NCBI RefSeq assembly: GCF_003471165.1
Contig: NZ_QRIL01000001.1
Coordinates: 346,180 to 410,179 of the forward strand
Origin: Ruminococcus sp. AM22-13
GTDB lineage: Bacteria; Bacillota; Clostridia; Lachnospirales; Lachnospiraceae
Direction: 5' to 3'
Length of the DNA: 64,000 bases
Below, piece by piece: positions 7,799 to 16,367 of this stretch (positions within the stretch are counted from its first letter, which is position 1; each line of letters opens with the position of its first letter). The position numbers and the translations under genes are program-made. The notes under the pieces were generated by a model, which saw only the letters and a list, made by a program, of their open reading frames with translations, did no database searches and was not told the origin of the DNA.

Positions 7799-8833
7799 TT
7801 AGTCGCAGGCAGCCTTAAATTCAGTCCAGTTCTTCTGATACTGTGCGTCTGCGTCCTGGCTCACATTCTGGACGATCTCGCCCTTTGTAACGTCATCCGG
7901 AACAACAAGATCCGGATTTACCAGTTCATCTGCTGCTTTATTTGTACTGTAATATCCGATATAATCTGTGCATTTTGCCGCAACTTCCGGCTGCATGATA
8001 TAATCCATAAAGGAATATGCTGCATCCTTATCCGGTGCTTCACTTGGAATAAACATTCCCATAATTCCAAATCCGAGTCCTTCTTCCGGATATACTACCT
8101 TCAGGTCCGGGTTCTCTGCGAGAGCTGCCGTTACCTGAGAAGTATAAAGAAATGCAACACTTGCCTCTCCGTTAAGAAGTGCATTCTGTGTGTTGTCATC
8201 CTGAATCAGACGTACATTCGGAGCAAGCTCCAGAAGCTTCTCTCCTGTTTTCTTGATCACGTCTACGTCCTCTTCATTCATGCTCTCTCCCATGGAAAGC
8301 TGAGTGATACCATTAATCACACGATAATTGGCAGTCAATGCAATGCTATCCTCCAGAGACGGATCCCAGAGATCTTTATATCCTTTAATATCAATATCTA
8401 CCTGCTCCGGATCATAAACGATCAGAGGAATACCTGCTCCATACGGAACTGTGTATTCATCATCCGAGTCATAAAACTGTCCCTGATATAAAGGATTGAT
8501 ATTTCCGATATTCTCCAGAGAATCCTTATCCAGTTTCTCAGCCAGTCCGTCTGCAATGGCAGTTTCCAGAATATAATCATCTGCGATTACAATATCGTAA
8601 TCACCGCCTTTTGCCATGGAGAGTTTCTCAAGCATAGTTTCGTCCGTATCAAAGTTTGAATAGACAACCTTAACACCTGTCTCTTTTTCAAAATCGTCCA
8701 GAACTTCCTGTGGGAACATTCCTTCCCATGTAAAAAGTACAAGTTCTTTATCATCTCCTGCATCCTTAAATCCGGTAAATACAGATCCGGCCATTAATGC
8801 ACACATTACTACTGCAAGTACTCTTTTTTTCAT
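7799..8833 (-). CDS. potD: Polyamine-type ABC transporter substrate-binding protein (PotD-like)
   Basis: This 344-residue protein would capture spermidine or putrescine outside the cell for a PotABC transporter. It opens with a signal peptide (MKKRVLAVVMCALMAGSVFTGF), followed by KELVLFTWEGMFPQEVLDDF, YDIVIADDYILE, VPYGAGIPLIVYD and PDKDAAYSFMDYI, all typical of PotD. It is odd in lacking the lipobox Cys: the site reads FTGF where relatives usually have LTGC or similar, so it would not be lipid-anchored unless held otherwise. The Phe codon TTT is one base from TGT. It lies 103 bases after the fused permease-binding gene. Polyamine choice is inferred from family. Confidence 0.88.
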   Translation of the reverse strand: MKKRVLAVVMCALMAGSVFTGFKDAGDDKELVLFTWEGMFPQEVLDDFEKETGVKVVYSNFDTDETMLEKLSMAKGGDYDIVIADDYILETAIADGLAEKLDKDSLENIGNINPLYQGQFYDSDDEYTVPYGAGIPLIVYDPEQVDIDIKGYKDLWDPSLEDSIALTANYRVINGITQLSMGESMNEEDVDVIKKTGEKLLELAPNVRLIQDDNTQNALLNGEASVAFLYTSQVTAALAENPDLKVVYPEEGLGFGIMGMFIPSEAPDKDAAYSFMDYIMQPEVAAKCTDYIGYYSTNKAADELVNPDLVVPDDVTKGEIVQNVSQDADAQYQKNWTEFKAACD

Positions 8834-8877
8834 AAACAGTCTCCCTTCTTATGTCCTGCATTGTTGTCTGTAGCAGC

Positions 8878-8916
8878 CACTGTCCGCCTTCCACTGTCCG
8901 CCTTCCACTGTATCGG
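8878..8916. repeat. 14-bp tandem repeat between the two binding-protein genes
   Basis: The unit CACTGTCCGCCTTC occurs twice in a row (8878-8891, 8892-8905), followed by a partial third copy (CACTGT then ATCGG). Flanking TAGCAGCCACTGTC and GACAGCGGCTA can pair imperfectly, so the spacer may fold into a hairpin that affects relative expression of the two genes. Confidence 0.7.
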
Positions 8917-8936
8917 CAGACAGCGGCTATCCTTTT

Positions 8937-10781
8937 TTACTTTGCTTTTACTTTTGTCCAGAGTTCTGCAAATTTCTGCTTGATCTTTGGTTGCTGGTAA
9001 GCAAAGATTTCGTTATTCGGGTTGGTTGTATCCGGAATATAAGAACTGATTCCGGCATAGTCCCCCTCCTTCATTGTTTCAAAAGCACTCTTCACTGTAG
9101 AAGTATACCCTACTTCTTCCGTATTGGAAAGAGCAGATTTATCACTGATCATAAAATTGATGAATTCATGGGCAAGCTGTACCTCACTACAGTCCTTTGT
9201 GATAACCATTGCATCATACCATCTGTTGGTTCCCTGTTCCGGTGTAAAGTAGTCCAGATTCGGGTTTTCGCTGATAATGTACGATGCGTCTCCGGAGTAC
9301 ACAACTGCCAACGCTTTGTTTCCTGAAATCATGTTGTCGATCACATCATCCCCTGCATAGATCGGATCCATGGTATCACGCTGATCAATCAGCCACTGAT
9401 AAGCCTCCTCAATCTCAGCTTCATTTGTAGTATTCATGGAATACCCAAGTGCCTTTAATGCTATCATAAAGGAATCTCTCTCAGAATCATACATGTAAAT
9501 ATTTCCTTTATATTCAGGATTACGCAGAAGATTCCATCCATCTTTCAGATCAGCCTCATTTACTACTGTCTTATCATAAAGGATTCCTACTGTTCCCCAG
9601 AAATATGGACAGGAATAACGGTTGCCCGGATCATAGCTCTGGTTCATGACATCATTCAGCAGATTTTTCTTATTCGGAATCTCTTTCCAGTCAAGTGCCT
9701 GCAGATATTCTTCTTTGATCAGTCTCTCAATCATGTAATCAGACGGGATCAGCACATCATAAGTCTCACCGCTTGAAAGCTTGGTATACATCATCTCATT
9801 TGACTCAAAAGTCTCATATACTATGGTACAATCATACTCTTTCTCGAAATCTTCGAGCAGGGAAAGATCCATGTACTCTCCTGCATTGTAAACTTTCAGC
9901 ACATGAGTGGACTGTGCCACGAATCCCCATTTGATCAGCCCTGCCGTAACAGCAACAACCAGAACTACAGAGACAATTTTTACTGCTTTCCTGTTCAGCT
10001 TCCTGGCTTTATTCTTAAACTTCGGAAGCAGATTGGCAAAAAGCAGTACCACGATGATGACTACGATCACAATGGTTGACAAAGCATTGATCGTTGGATT
10101 GATACGCTTTGTCATATTATATACAACAATAGAGATATTCTTTACACCATTTCCTGATACGAAATAGGAAATAACGAAATCATCAAATGACATGGTGAAT
10201 GCAAGCAGTGCGCCTGCAAAAATACCCTCTTTGATCATCGGCACGATAACCTTTGTCAGAGCCTGAAAAGGAGTTGCCCCAAGGTCCATGGCAGCATTTG
10301 CCATATTCGGATCCAGAGCCCTTACTTTCGGATATACGCTGGTAATTACATACGGAGTACAGAATGCAATATGTGCCAGCAACATAGTCAGATACCCTTT
10401 TCGAAATCCCAGAGAAGAGAATAAGAGCATCAGACTGATGGCAGTTACAATCTCAGGATTCAGGATCGGGATATTATTAATATTCAAAAGCAGTTCCTTG
10501 ATTACCTTCTTTGATTTGGATAAACCGATCGCTGTAATGGTTCCAAGTATTGTAGAAACAATGGTCGCAATGATCGCAATGGTAACAGATACATAAACTG
10601 CCTTAATTACTTCCCCATTACCGAGAAGTTCTTGATACCAGCGCAGGGAAAAGCCTGTAAATCTGGTCAGTGACTTGGATGAGTTAAAGGAAAATATCAT
10701 CGTCACCAGGATTGGCAGGTAAAAGAAAGCAAGGCAGAGTACTACATATAACATTGAGAAAAATTTATTATTACGTTTCAT
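8937..10781 (-). CDS. Polyamine-type ABC permease fused to a substrate-binding domain (PotC-PotD)
   Basis: One uninterrupted 614-residue frame joins two functions. Residues 1 to about 260 are a PotC-type inner-membrane permease with six predicted membrane segments and the EAA-like loop (MDLGATPFQALTKVIVP). A basic linker and an extra membrane segment (VSVVLVVAVTAGLIKWGF, about 268-285) then place residues from about 297 outside the cell as a PotD-type binding domain (LKVYNAGEYMDLSLLEDF, ESNEMMYTKL, YDVLIPSDYMIERL). The Trp commonly found after YN in PotD relatives is Ala here (YNAGEY). Such fusions occur in Gram-positive bacteria and tether the receptor. PotB and PotA lie immediately upstream (11-base gap). 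Confidence 0.9.
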   Translation of the reverse strand: MKRNNKFFSMLYVVLCLAFFYLPILVTMIFSFNSSKSLTRFTGFSLRWYQELLGNGEVIKAVYVSVTIAIIATIVSTILGTITAIGLSKSKKVIKELLLNINNIPILNPEIVTAISLMLLFSSLGFRKGYLTMLLAHIAFCTPYVITSVYPKVRALDPNMANAAMDLGATPFQALTKVIVPMIKEGIFAGALLAFTMSFDDFVISYFVSGNGVKNISIVVYNMTKRINPTINALSTIVIVVIIVVLLFANLLPKFKNKARKLNRKAVKIVSVVLVVAVTAGLIKWGFVAQSTHVLKVYNAGEYMDLSLLEDFEKEYDCTIVYETFESNEMMYTKLSSGETYDVLIPSDYMIERLIKEEYLQALDWKEIPNKKNLLNDVMNQSYDPGNRYSCPYFWGTVGILYDKTVVNEADLKDGWNLLRNPEYKGNIYMYDSERDSFMIALKALGYSMNTTNEAEIEEAYQWLIDQRDTMDPIYAGDDVIDNMISGNKALAVVYSGDASYIISENPNLDYFTPEQGTNRWYDAMVITKDCSEVQLAHEFINFMISDKSALSNTEEVGYTSTVKSAFETMKEGDYAGISSYIPDTTNPNNEIFAYQQPKIKQKFAELWTKVKAK

Positions 10782-10792
10782 GCCGTCCTCCC

Positions 10793-11608
10793 TTATTCAT
10801 CTTTATCCATCTTCTTCATCAGGCTCATAAAGATCAGAATGAGCACAGCCAGAATCAGAGAAATCGCACTTCCGAAGTTCCAGTCGCCAACAGAGATAAA
10901 CTGAGACTCGATCAGGTTACCGATCAGCATGTACTGTCCGCCTCCGAGAAGTTTCGGAATAACGAATGTGGAAATAGACAGCAGGAATACCATCATGATT
11001 CCATTGAGCACGCCGGGGATGGACAATTTCCAGATAACCTTTGTGAAAGTCTGGAATTTATTTGCTCCCAGGTCATAGGCAGCCTCGATAAAGGATTTGT
11101 CCATTTTGCTCAGGGATGTATGGATCGGGATGATCATAAACGGCATAAAGTTACAGACCAGGCCAACCACTACGGAAAAGTCCGTATACATCATTGTCAC
11201 CGGAGAAATCCCCAGTAATCCAAGCAAATGGTTAATGATACCATTGTCTGACAGCAGGTTCATCCATGCATAAGTACGCAGAAGCATATTGATCCATTCC
11301 GGAATGGTTACCAGCAGGATCAGAAGACTCTGGGATTTCTCCGGACATTTGGAAATAATATATGCCAGAGGATAGCCAAGTCCCAGACAGATGACCGTCG
11401 TCAGGATTCCAAGCTTAAAAGACTTGAAAATAACGCTCATATAAGTAGCTTCCAGGAATTTGCGGAAATTCTCCAGAGTAAAGGAGAACGTCAGCACTTC
11501 GTTTCCATCTTCTGTAAATGCATATAATGCGATCAGTATCAGCGGGATGACAATGACCACAAATGCCCACACAAGATATGGTTTGATAAGATTTCTGTAC
11601 TGTTTCAT
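10793..11608 (-). CDS. potB: Polyamine-type ABC transporter permease (PotB-like), set 1
   Basis: This 271-residue membrane protein has six predicted membrane segments and the cytoplasmic EAA loop AAYDLGANKFQTFTKVIWKLSIPG, through which it docks on PotA. With the PotC half of the fused downstream gene it would form the channel of a spermidine/putrescine importer. The start codon overlaps the stop codon of the upstream ATPase gene by one base (TGATG), a sign of tight coupling. No features argue against function. The exact substrate is inferred from the family. Confidence 0.9.
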   Translation of the reverse strand: MKQYRNLIKPYLVWAFVVIVIPLILIALYAFTEDGNEVLTFSFTLENFRKFLEATYMSVIFKSFKLGILTTVICLGLGYPLAYIISKCPEKSQSLLILLVTIPEWINMLLRTYAWMNLLSDNGIINHLLGLLGISPVTMMYTDFSVVVGLVCNFMPFMIIPIHTSLSKMDKSFIEAAYDLGANKFQTFTKVIWKLSIPGVLNGIMMVFLLSISTFVIPKLLGGGQYMLIGNLIESQFISVGDWNFGSAISLILAVLILIFMSLMKKMDKDE

Positions 11609-12654
11609 CAGTAGCTTCCCATCTTACACATAACATGGATGTCTTCAGGCCCGAATTTCAGTCCCACTTCCCTTCCGACTTCCGCATAATCTGTGGTATG
11701 AACCATATAAGTACGAAGCTCTGTCTCGATCAGGATTTCATAATGTACGCCCTTGAATGTAATATTGCGCACAATTCCCCTGATCTTTGCCTGACCGGGA
11801 TCTACGATATCCAGATCCTCAGGTCTTAACACAACTTCAATCTCTTCATTATCCTCAAATCCCTTATCCACACATTCAAACTCAAATCCGTCAAAAGCAA
11901 CCAGATAATCGCGGATCATGGTTCCCTCGATAATATTAGATTCACCGATAAAGCCTGCAACAAAACGGTTTTCCGGCTCATTGTAGATATCTGTAGGAGA
12001 GCCGATCTGCTGAATCTCACCGTTATTCATAACAACAACCGTATCTGACATGGACAGGGCTTCTTCCTGGTCATGGGTAACATAAATGAAAGTGATGCCA
12101 ACTTCCTGCTGGATCTTCTTTAATTCTACCTGCATCTGTTTACGGATCTTTGCATCCAGTGCACCCAGGGGCTCATCTAAAAGCAGAACCTTCGGCTCAT
12201 TTACCAGAGCTCTGGCAATGGCCACTCGCTGCTGCTGTCCACCTGAGAGCAGAGTTACATCTCTTTTCCCAAAGCCTTCCAGACCAACCATCTTCAGCAT
12301 ACGCTCCACCTTCTGGGCGATGACAGTTTTATCGACTTTCTTCAGGTTCAGCCCGAAACCGATGTTCTCTGCCACATTTAAATGAGGAAAAAGAGCATAC
12401 TTCTGAAACACTGTATTCACTTCTCTCTTGTACGGGGGAAGCTTGGAGATCTCAATCCCGTTAAACAGTACTTCTCCGTCACTTGGTTCTTCAAAGCCTG
12501 CAATGATTCGAAGGGTGGTTGTCTTTCCACATCCGCTGGGGCCCAAAAGTGTCAGGAATTCCTTTTCATAAATATCCAGATTGATGCCGCGCAAAACCTG
12601 CTGATCATCAAAATTCTTGGTCAGATTTTTTAACTCAATCAGTTTGTTCATCAT
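11608..12654 (-). CDS. potA: Polyamine-type ABC transporter ATP-binding protein (PotA-like), set 1
   Basis: A 348-residue ATPase on the cytoplasmic side of the importer. Walker A is [10 protein letters not shown] (about residue 38), the Q-loop is [12 protein letters not shown], the ABC signature is [15 protein letters not shown], Walker B is [12 protein letters not shown] and the switch His is in [14 protein letters not shown]. The C-terminal third is a TOBE-type regulatory domain. Two adjacent ATG codons open the frame; GGAAGG lies just upstream, so either may serve. It lies 105 bases after the second PotC gene and overlaps PotB of set 1. It is a paralogue of the PotA at 14380. Confidence 0.92.
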   Translation of the reverse strand: MMNKLIELKNLTKNFDDQQVLRGINLDIYEKEFLTLLGPSGCGKTTTLRIIAGFEEPSDGEVLFNGIEISKLPPYKREVNTVFQKYALFPHLNVAENIGFGLNLKKVDKTVIAQKVERMLKMVGLEGFGKRDVTLLSGGQQQRVAIARALVNEPKVLLLDEPLGALDAKIRKQMQVELKKIQQEVGITFIYVTHDQEEALSMSDTVVVMNNGEIQQIGSPTDIYNEPENRFVAGFIGESNIIEGTMIRDYLVAFDGFEFECVDKGFEDNEEIEVVLRPEDLDIVDPGQAKIRGIVRNITFKGVHYEILIETELRTYMVHTTDYAEVGREVGLKFGPEDIHVMCKMGSY

Positions 12655-12759
12655 CTTTTCCTTCCTCTGAATGTATTCTGTTTTTTCTCTGTTTTTTATA
12701 ATCCGGCTGTTCCAAAAGCATTTGCCGGCTGTTCAGAATGTTCGTAAAAACTATAACAT

Positions 12760-13533
12760 TTATTTTTTCTTCTTTGTTATCAGTGAATAAACAATAAAAA
12801 TAACCAGTGTAGCTGCCAGCAGAATGGTACACAACGCATTGATTTCCGGCGTGACTCCTGTTTTCAGCTGTGTATACACCTTGATCGGCAGCGTAGACAG
12901 ACGCGGTCCGTTTACAAAGATACTTATTACCACATCATCCATAGACATGGCAAACGCAAGCAGCGAACCTGAAATTACAGCCGGCATAATTAATGGCAGC
13001 GTAATATCCCGGAAAGCCCTGAACGGTCCTGCACCCAGATCCCTTGCCGCCTCTTCCAACGCAGGGTCCATTCCCGCCAGTCTTGCCTTCACTTCCATCA
13101 GAATATAAGGCACACAGAATACCGTATGACCTATTAACAGTGTCAGCATGCCAAAGGGCAGGTTCAGCATATAAAAGAATGCCATCAGCACCATACCAAG
13201 AATGATCTCCGGTATCATTAACGGCAATATGGAAATGTATTCCAGTGCCCCTTTTGACTTCCAGTGAATCCTTGACAGGCCAACAGCACCCAGAGTACCG
13301 ATCACTGCACTAACCAGACAGCTTAATATCCCAAGGATCAGACTGTTTACCAGTGCTTCCAGCATTGCTCTGTCATGGATCAGTTCCTGATACCATTTCA
13401 GGGAAAAGCCTGTAAATTTCACCGGCAGTTTGGATTCATTAAATGAGAAAACGATCACTACTGCAATAGGGAGATACATCAGAAAGAAAATCAGCCCCAT
13501 ATAAAATCCGGCAAATCTTGAATTCTTTTTCAT
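12760..13533 (-). CDS. potC: Polyamine-type ABC transporter permease (PotC-like), set 2
   Basis: This 257-residue protein has six predicted membrane segments and the EAA loop AARDLGAGPFRAFRDITLPLIMP. It is PotC-like in its start (FYMGLIFFLMYLPIAVVIVFSFNESK) and closely resembles the permease half of the fused gene at 8937, for example in FTGFSLKWYQEL, but lacks a fused binding domain. It overlaps the upstream PotB gene by 4 bases. It therefore needs a separate binding protein, and the free PotD-like protein at 7799 is the obvious candidate in this series. Confidence 0.9.
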   Translation of the reverse strand: MKKNSRFAGFYMGLIFFLMYLPIAVVIVFSFNESKLPVKFTGFSLKWYQELIHDRAMLEALVNSLILGILSCLVSAVIGTLGAVGLSRIHWKSKGALEYISILPLMIPEIILGMVLMAFFYMLNLPFGMLTLLIGHTVFCVPYILMEVKARLAGMDPALEEAARDLGAGPFRAFRDITLPLIMPAVISGSLLAFAMSMDDVVISIFVNGPRLSTLPIKVYTQLKTGVTPEINALCTILLAATLVIFIVYSLITKKKK

Positions 13534-14393
13534 CCGATTCCCTCCAGTTCTCTGGCATTTGTCACTTTCCTGTAGATCATGATCAGTACAGTTGTAAGTA
13601 CCATCATCACCACAGCAAGTGCTGCTGCAAAGGGCCAGTTACTTCCTCTTGTCATCTGATCCTGGATCAGGCTTCCGACAAGTACCACCTTATTTCCACC
13701 CAGGATATCTGCAATAAAGAACAGTCCCATGGATGGCACGAAAGTCAGGATCACACCCGAAAGCAACCCGGGCAGTGTAAGCTTCAGTGTTATGGTAAAA
13801 AATGCCTGCAGTCTGGATGCACCAAGATCTCTGGCAGCCTCCACATAAGACCAGTCCAGCTTCTCTGCGCTGGAGTATACAGACATGATCATAAACGGGA
13901 GAAGCACATAAATCATACCGATCACAATTGCCGGATAGCTGTACAGGATGGACAGCGGTTTCTCAATGATCCCGAGTTTTATCAATACAAAATTCAAAAG
14001 TCCTTTTTTCTGCAGAATGATGATCCAGCCATACAGACGGATCAGGGAATTTACCCAGAACGGCGTTGACAACAAAAGCTGTGCCTTTTTCTTTCTGTGC
14101 TCCGGCAGCTTCGCCATGAAATACCCGAACGGGTAGCCGATCAAAGCGATCACTATTGTACTGGTAAATGCCAGTTTCAGTGATTCCACAAATGTGTTCA
14201 GATATACAGGTTCCAGAATATTTCTGTAATTGTCCAGTGTAAATTTCCAGGTCACCCCAAATCCTCTGGACGGCGTAGCAAAACTAAGCGCCACCATATA
14301 GATAAGGGGGCATACCACAAACACAATAGTAAAAATGTATAGCGGAAGTGCCATCCATGCAGAACTGTCAGAACGACTTCTACGCTTCTTCAT
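13530..14393 (-). CDS. potB: Polyamine-type ABC transporter permease (PotB-like), set 2
   Basis: A 287-residue inner-membrane protein with six predicted segments, a basic N-terminus (MKKRRSRSD) and the EAA loop [24 protein letters not shown]. It pairs with the PotC-like protein of set 2. The gene overlaps both neighbours (14 bases with the ATPase gene, 4 with potC), so the three are almost certainly one transcript. It is a paralogue of the set 1 permease at 10793. Confidence 0.9.
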   Translation of the reverse strand: MKKRRSRSDSSAWMALPLYIFTIVFVVCPLIYMVALSFATPSRGFGVTWKFTLDNYRNILEPVYLNTFVESLKLAFTSTIVIALIGYPFGYFMAKLPEHRKKKAQLLLSTPFWVNSLIRLYGWIIILQKKGLLNFVLIKLGIIEKPLSILYSYPAIVIGMIYVLLPFMIMSVYSSAEKLDWSYVEAARDLGASRLQAFFTITLKLTLPGLLSGVILTFVPSMGLFFIADILGGNKVVLVGSLIQDQMTRGSNWPFAAALAVVMMVLTTVLIMIYRKVTNARELEGIG

Positions 14394-15588
14394 GAATATC
14401 CTCCCTGTCTACCAGTACTGCATCTGCCGGCAGGAAACTGCATCTTACTGTCTGGCCTTCTGCTACGGATGCGTCGATTCCGTATCTGCTGGCGATCAAT
14501 TGTGTACCATCGCTCAGCTTCAGGGTTACACGAAGCTGACCTCCTGCGAAGTTCTTCTCTGTAACAGTTGCCTGTAAACCCGATATACTATTCGTATCAT
14601 GTATATCCGAAATTCCGCCTGCCACACTTATATCAACAGTGTCTCCGTTATCTGTACCGGTATCACCGATTGCGGCAGCTTCCTGTAACAATACATTTTC
14701 ACTTCTCACAGCCAGAGTTACGTTCTCTCCTGCTGCAAGATGCTGTTTTGCCCCTGTATCCTCTGTATTCTGCTGACTTGTTTCAAGCTTTACAATTACC
14801 CTGTCATTTCCAATTTTTACGATTGCATTCTCTCCCTGAATACTCTCTGCAACTCCATGCAGGATATTCGCATTTCCTACAAATGTTGCCACATAACTGG
14901 TCTTTGGATGATTATAGATCTCATCCGGTGTTCCGATCTGCTCTATACGTCCGTCCCGCATCACCGCAATCCTGTCAGACATATTGATAGCTTCTTCCTG
15001 ATCATGAGTGATATAGATAAATGTAATTCCCAGTTTCTTCTGCAGATGCTTCAGTTCTATCTGCATCGCACGGCGAAGCTGCAGATCCAGTGCTCCCAGC
15101 GGCTCATCCAGAAGCAGTACCTTAGGATTATTCACCAGTGCTCTCGCAATGGCAACTCTCTGTTTCTGACCGCCCGAGAGTTCGGAAGGCTTTCTTTTTT
15201 CATATCCTTCAAGCTGTACCAGTTCCAGCATCTGAGAAACTTTTTTCTTAATCTCACTCTTAGGAACTTTTTTCAGCTTCAGACCATAGCCAATATTCTC
15301 CGCAACATTCATATGCGGAAAGAGCGCATAATTCTGAAATACCGTATTCACATCCCTCTGGTTCGGCTCCAGACCTGTCACTTCCCTGCCGTCCAGCCAG
15401 ACACTTCCTGCATCGGGCTGTTCCAGACCGGCAATGATTCGCAGCGTTGTCGTCTTGCCGCATCCCGAAGATCCCAACAAAGTAATAAACTCTCCTTTAC
15501 TGATCTCAAGACTGATATTATCCAGAACTGCTTCGCCTTCTGTAAAACTTTTCTTTATCTCTTTCAGTTCAAGTGAAATCTCTGCCAA
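14380..15588 (-). CDS. potA: Polyamine-type ABC transporter ATP-binding protein (PotA-like), set 2
   Basis: 402 residues; the first gene of the long minus-strand series. Walker A is [10 protein letters not shown], signature [15 protein letters not shown], Walker [13 protein letters not shown], switch [14 protein letters not shown]. The C-terminal TOBE-like part is longer than in the set 1 paralogue (402 against 348 residues), with a low-similarity insert of roughly 50 residues around position 300. The start codon is TTG at 15586-15588, chosen because the family's N-terminus begins here and AAAGGAG lies about 12 bases upstream. About 330 bases of non-coding, hairpin-rich DNA precede it, so RNA-level control is possible. 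Confidence 0.9.
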   Translation of the reverse strand: MAEISLELKEIKKSFTEGEAVLDNISLEISKGEFITLLGSSGCGKTTTLRIIAGLEQPDAGSVWLDGREVTGLEPNQRDVNTVFQNYALFPHMNVAENIGYGLKLKKVPKSEIKKKVSQMLELVQLEGYEKRKPSELSGGQKQRVAIARALVNNPKVLLLDEPLGALDLQLRRAMQIELKHLQKKLGITFIYITHDQEEAINMSDRIAVMRDGRIEQIGTPDEIYNHPKTSYVATFVGNANILHGVAESIQGENAIVKIGNDRVIVKLETSQQNTEDTGAKQHLAAGENVTLAVRSENVLLQEAAAIGDTGTDNGDTVDISVAGGISDIHDTNSISGLQATVTEKNFAGGQLRVTLKLSDGTQLIASRYGIDASVAEGQTVRCSFLPADAVLVDREDIHEEA

Positions 15589-15923
15589 CTATACTCAGCT
15601 CCTTTCATGTAAAAAAGTTACCAACTAAAAAAGATACAAAACCAAGCGTAAAAGCTCTCGCCCCTACATCGGCTTATGCCAATGCTGACGCCTGTTACAG
15701 TGCCAGTCTCTGCATGGTTTCGCATCTGTATATGTCCATTTTTCCAATTATAGATATATCCGGTCCGTCCTGTTCCATCCAGTCTGCGGGCACTCCTGAC
15801 CATGATGTCCACATAAGAAAACCGGAAATCAACCATTCTTCTTGATAGATTCCCGGTCATTATTTATTTGGTATAATCCAAAAGTTATATTAAAGGATAG
15901 GCCCGAGATTGTCAAGTAAATTT
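15589..15923 (-). promoter_or_regulatory. Long hairpin-rich leader before the polyamine-type operon (unknown class)
   Basis: This is the region upstream of the first transporter gene. It contains several potential stems, for example ACCGG (15821-15825) with CCGGT (15853-15857), with inner ATCAA/TTGAT, and CATCGGC (15667-15673) with GCCAATG (15678-15684). The only reading frame on this strand (80 codons) has no family resemblance I can see. I recognise no known riboswitch core. A clear promoter could not be fixed. Confidence 0.35.
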
Positions 15924-16066
15924 GTTACTGTTCACTCCGTTCACAGTAACTTAGCCAAAATTCATTCCAGATTGCCTGCGGCAATGGAATTTTGGCTTGT
16001 ATGTCTCGGGATTTTTGCATATTCATGCCAAAACACCTCGCGGGATAGTGGCGTGTGGACAGTAAC
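15924..16066 (+). mobile_element. 143-bp MITE-like element, copy 1
   Basis: The element starts GTTACTGTTCAC and ends GTGGACAGTAAC, so the ends are inverted repeats (11 of 12). The 8 bases just outside are identical on both sides: GTAAATTT at 15916-15923 and 16067-16074, a target-site duplication. Inside are a GTTACTG/CAGTAAC hairpin (first 27 bases), an 11-bp stem AGCCAAAATTC/GAATTTTGGCT and a stem around GCAT-ATTC-ATGC. There is no coding capacity. It is 96% identical to the copy at 45129. It lies between the transporter operon and tRNA-Thr. Confidence 0.88.
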
Positions 16067-16146
16067 GTAAATTTCTCTTTACAATCATTTCAATTCCTAC
16101 CGGCAATTTTAAGGTACTCACCATTCGAACCTCCATAAAAACATAA

Positions 16147-16185
16147 AAAATCCACTATACTCTGCTTTTCAGTATAGCGGATTTT
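16147..16185 (-). terminator. Terminator of tRNA-Thr
   Basis: AAAATCCACTATACT (16147-16161) pairs with AGTATAGCGGATTTT (16171-16185), a 15-bp stem with one wobble, followed on the minus strand by a T-run. It lies about 30 bases after the tRNA. Confidence 0.88.
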
Positions 16186-16216
16186 CTATAAAATTACAAT
16201 TGCCCAATATCTTTCA

Positions 16217-16289
16217 AGCTGAAAATGAGACTCGAACTCACGACCCCTTCATTACGAGTGAAGTGCTCTACCGACTGAGCTATTTCAGC
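16217..16289 (-). tRNA. tRNA-Thr (anticodon CGT)
   Basis: On the minus strand the cloverleaf is complete. The acceptor stem is GCTGAAA/TTTCAGC, the D arm GCTC...GAGC, the anticodon stem CTTCA/TGAAG with loop CTCGTAA, and the T arm GTGAG-TTCGAGT-CTCAT. The anticodon CGT reads ACG (Thr). The discriminator base is T and CCA is not encoded. A promoter and a leader hairpin lie upstream and a terminator downstream, so it is a single-gene unit. Confidence 0.96.
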
Positions 16290-16292
16290 TTA

Positions 16293-16335
16293 TGCTGTAA
16301 TCTGTCAGAAATTGATAATTCTGACAGCCACAGCA
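16293..16335 (-). other. Strong hairpin in the tRNA-Thr 5' leader
   Basis: TGCTGT (16293-16298) pairs with ACAGCA (16330-16335) and, inside, CTGTCAGAA (16302-16310) with TTCTGACAG (16319-16327). It lies between the tRNA promoter and the mature 5' end and just after the glgB-like stop codon; it has no T-run, so it is not a typical terminator. Confidence 0.7.
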
Positions 16336-16338
16336 TTT

Positions 16339-16367
16339 AGTTTATAATATTATTTCTTCTCTGTCAA
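16339..16367 (-). promoter_or_regulatory. Promoter of tRNA-Thr, overlapping the 3' end of the glgB-like gene
   Basis: On the minus strand a perfect TTGACA (16362-16367) lies within the last codons of the glgB-like gene, 17 bases from TAAACT (16339-16344). A TATAAA reading with 15-base spacing is also possible. Confidence 0.68.

Noticed and set aside
8937..10781. PotC-PotD fusion as an assembly or frameshift artefact
   Set aside because: The frame is continuous, the linker has a proper basic stretch and membrane segment, and such fusions are known in Gram-positive bacteria.
15618..15860. 80-codon minus-strand frame in the leader of the polyamine-type operon
   Set aside because: No ribosome site, no recognisable family, composition not gene-like. 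Treated as untranslated leader.
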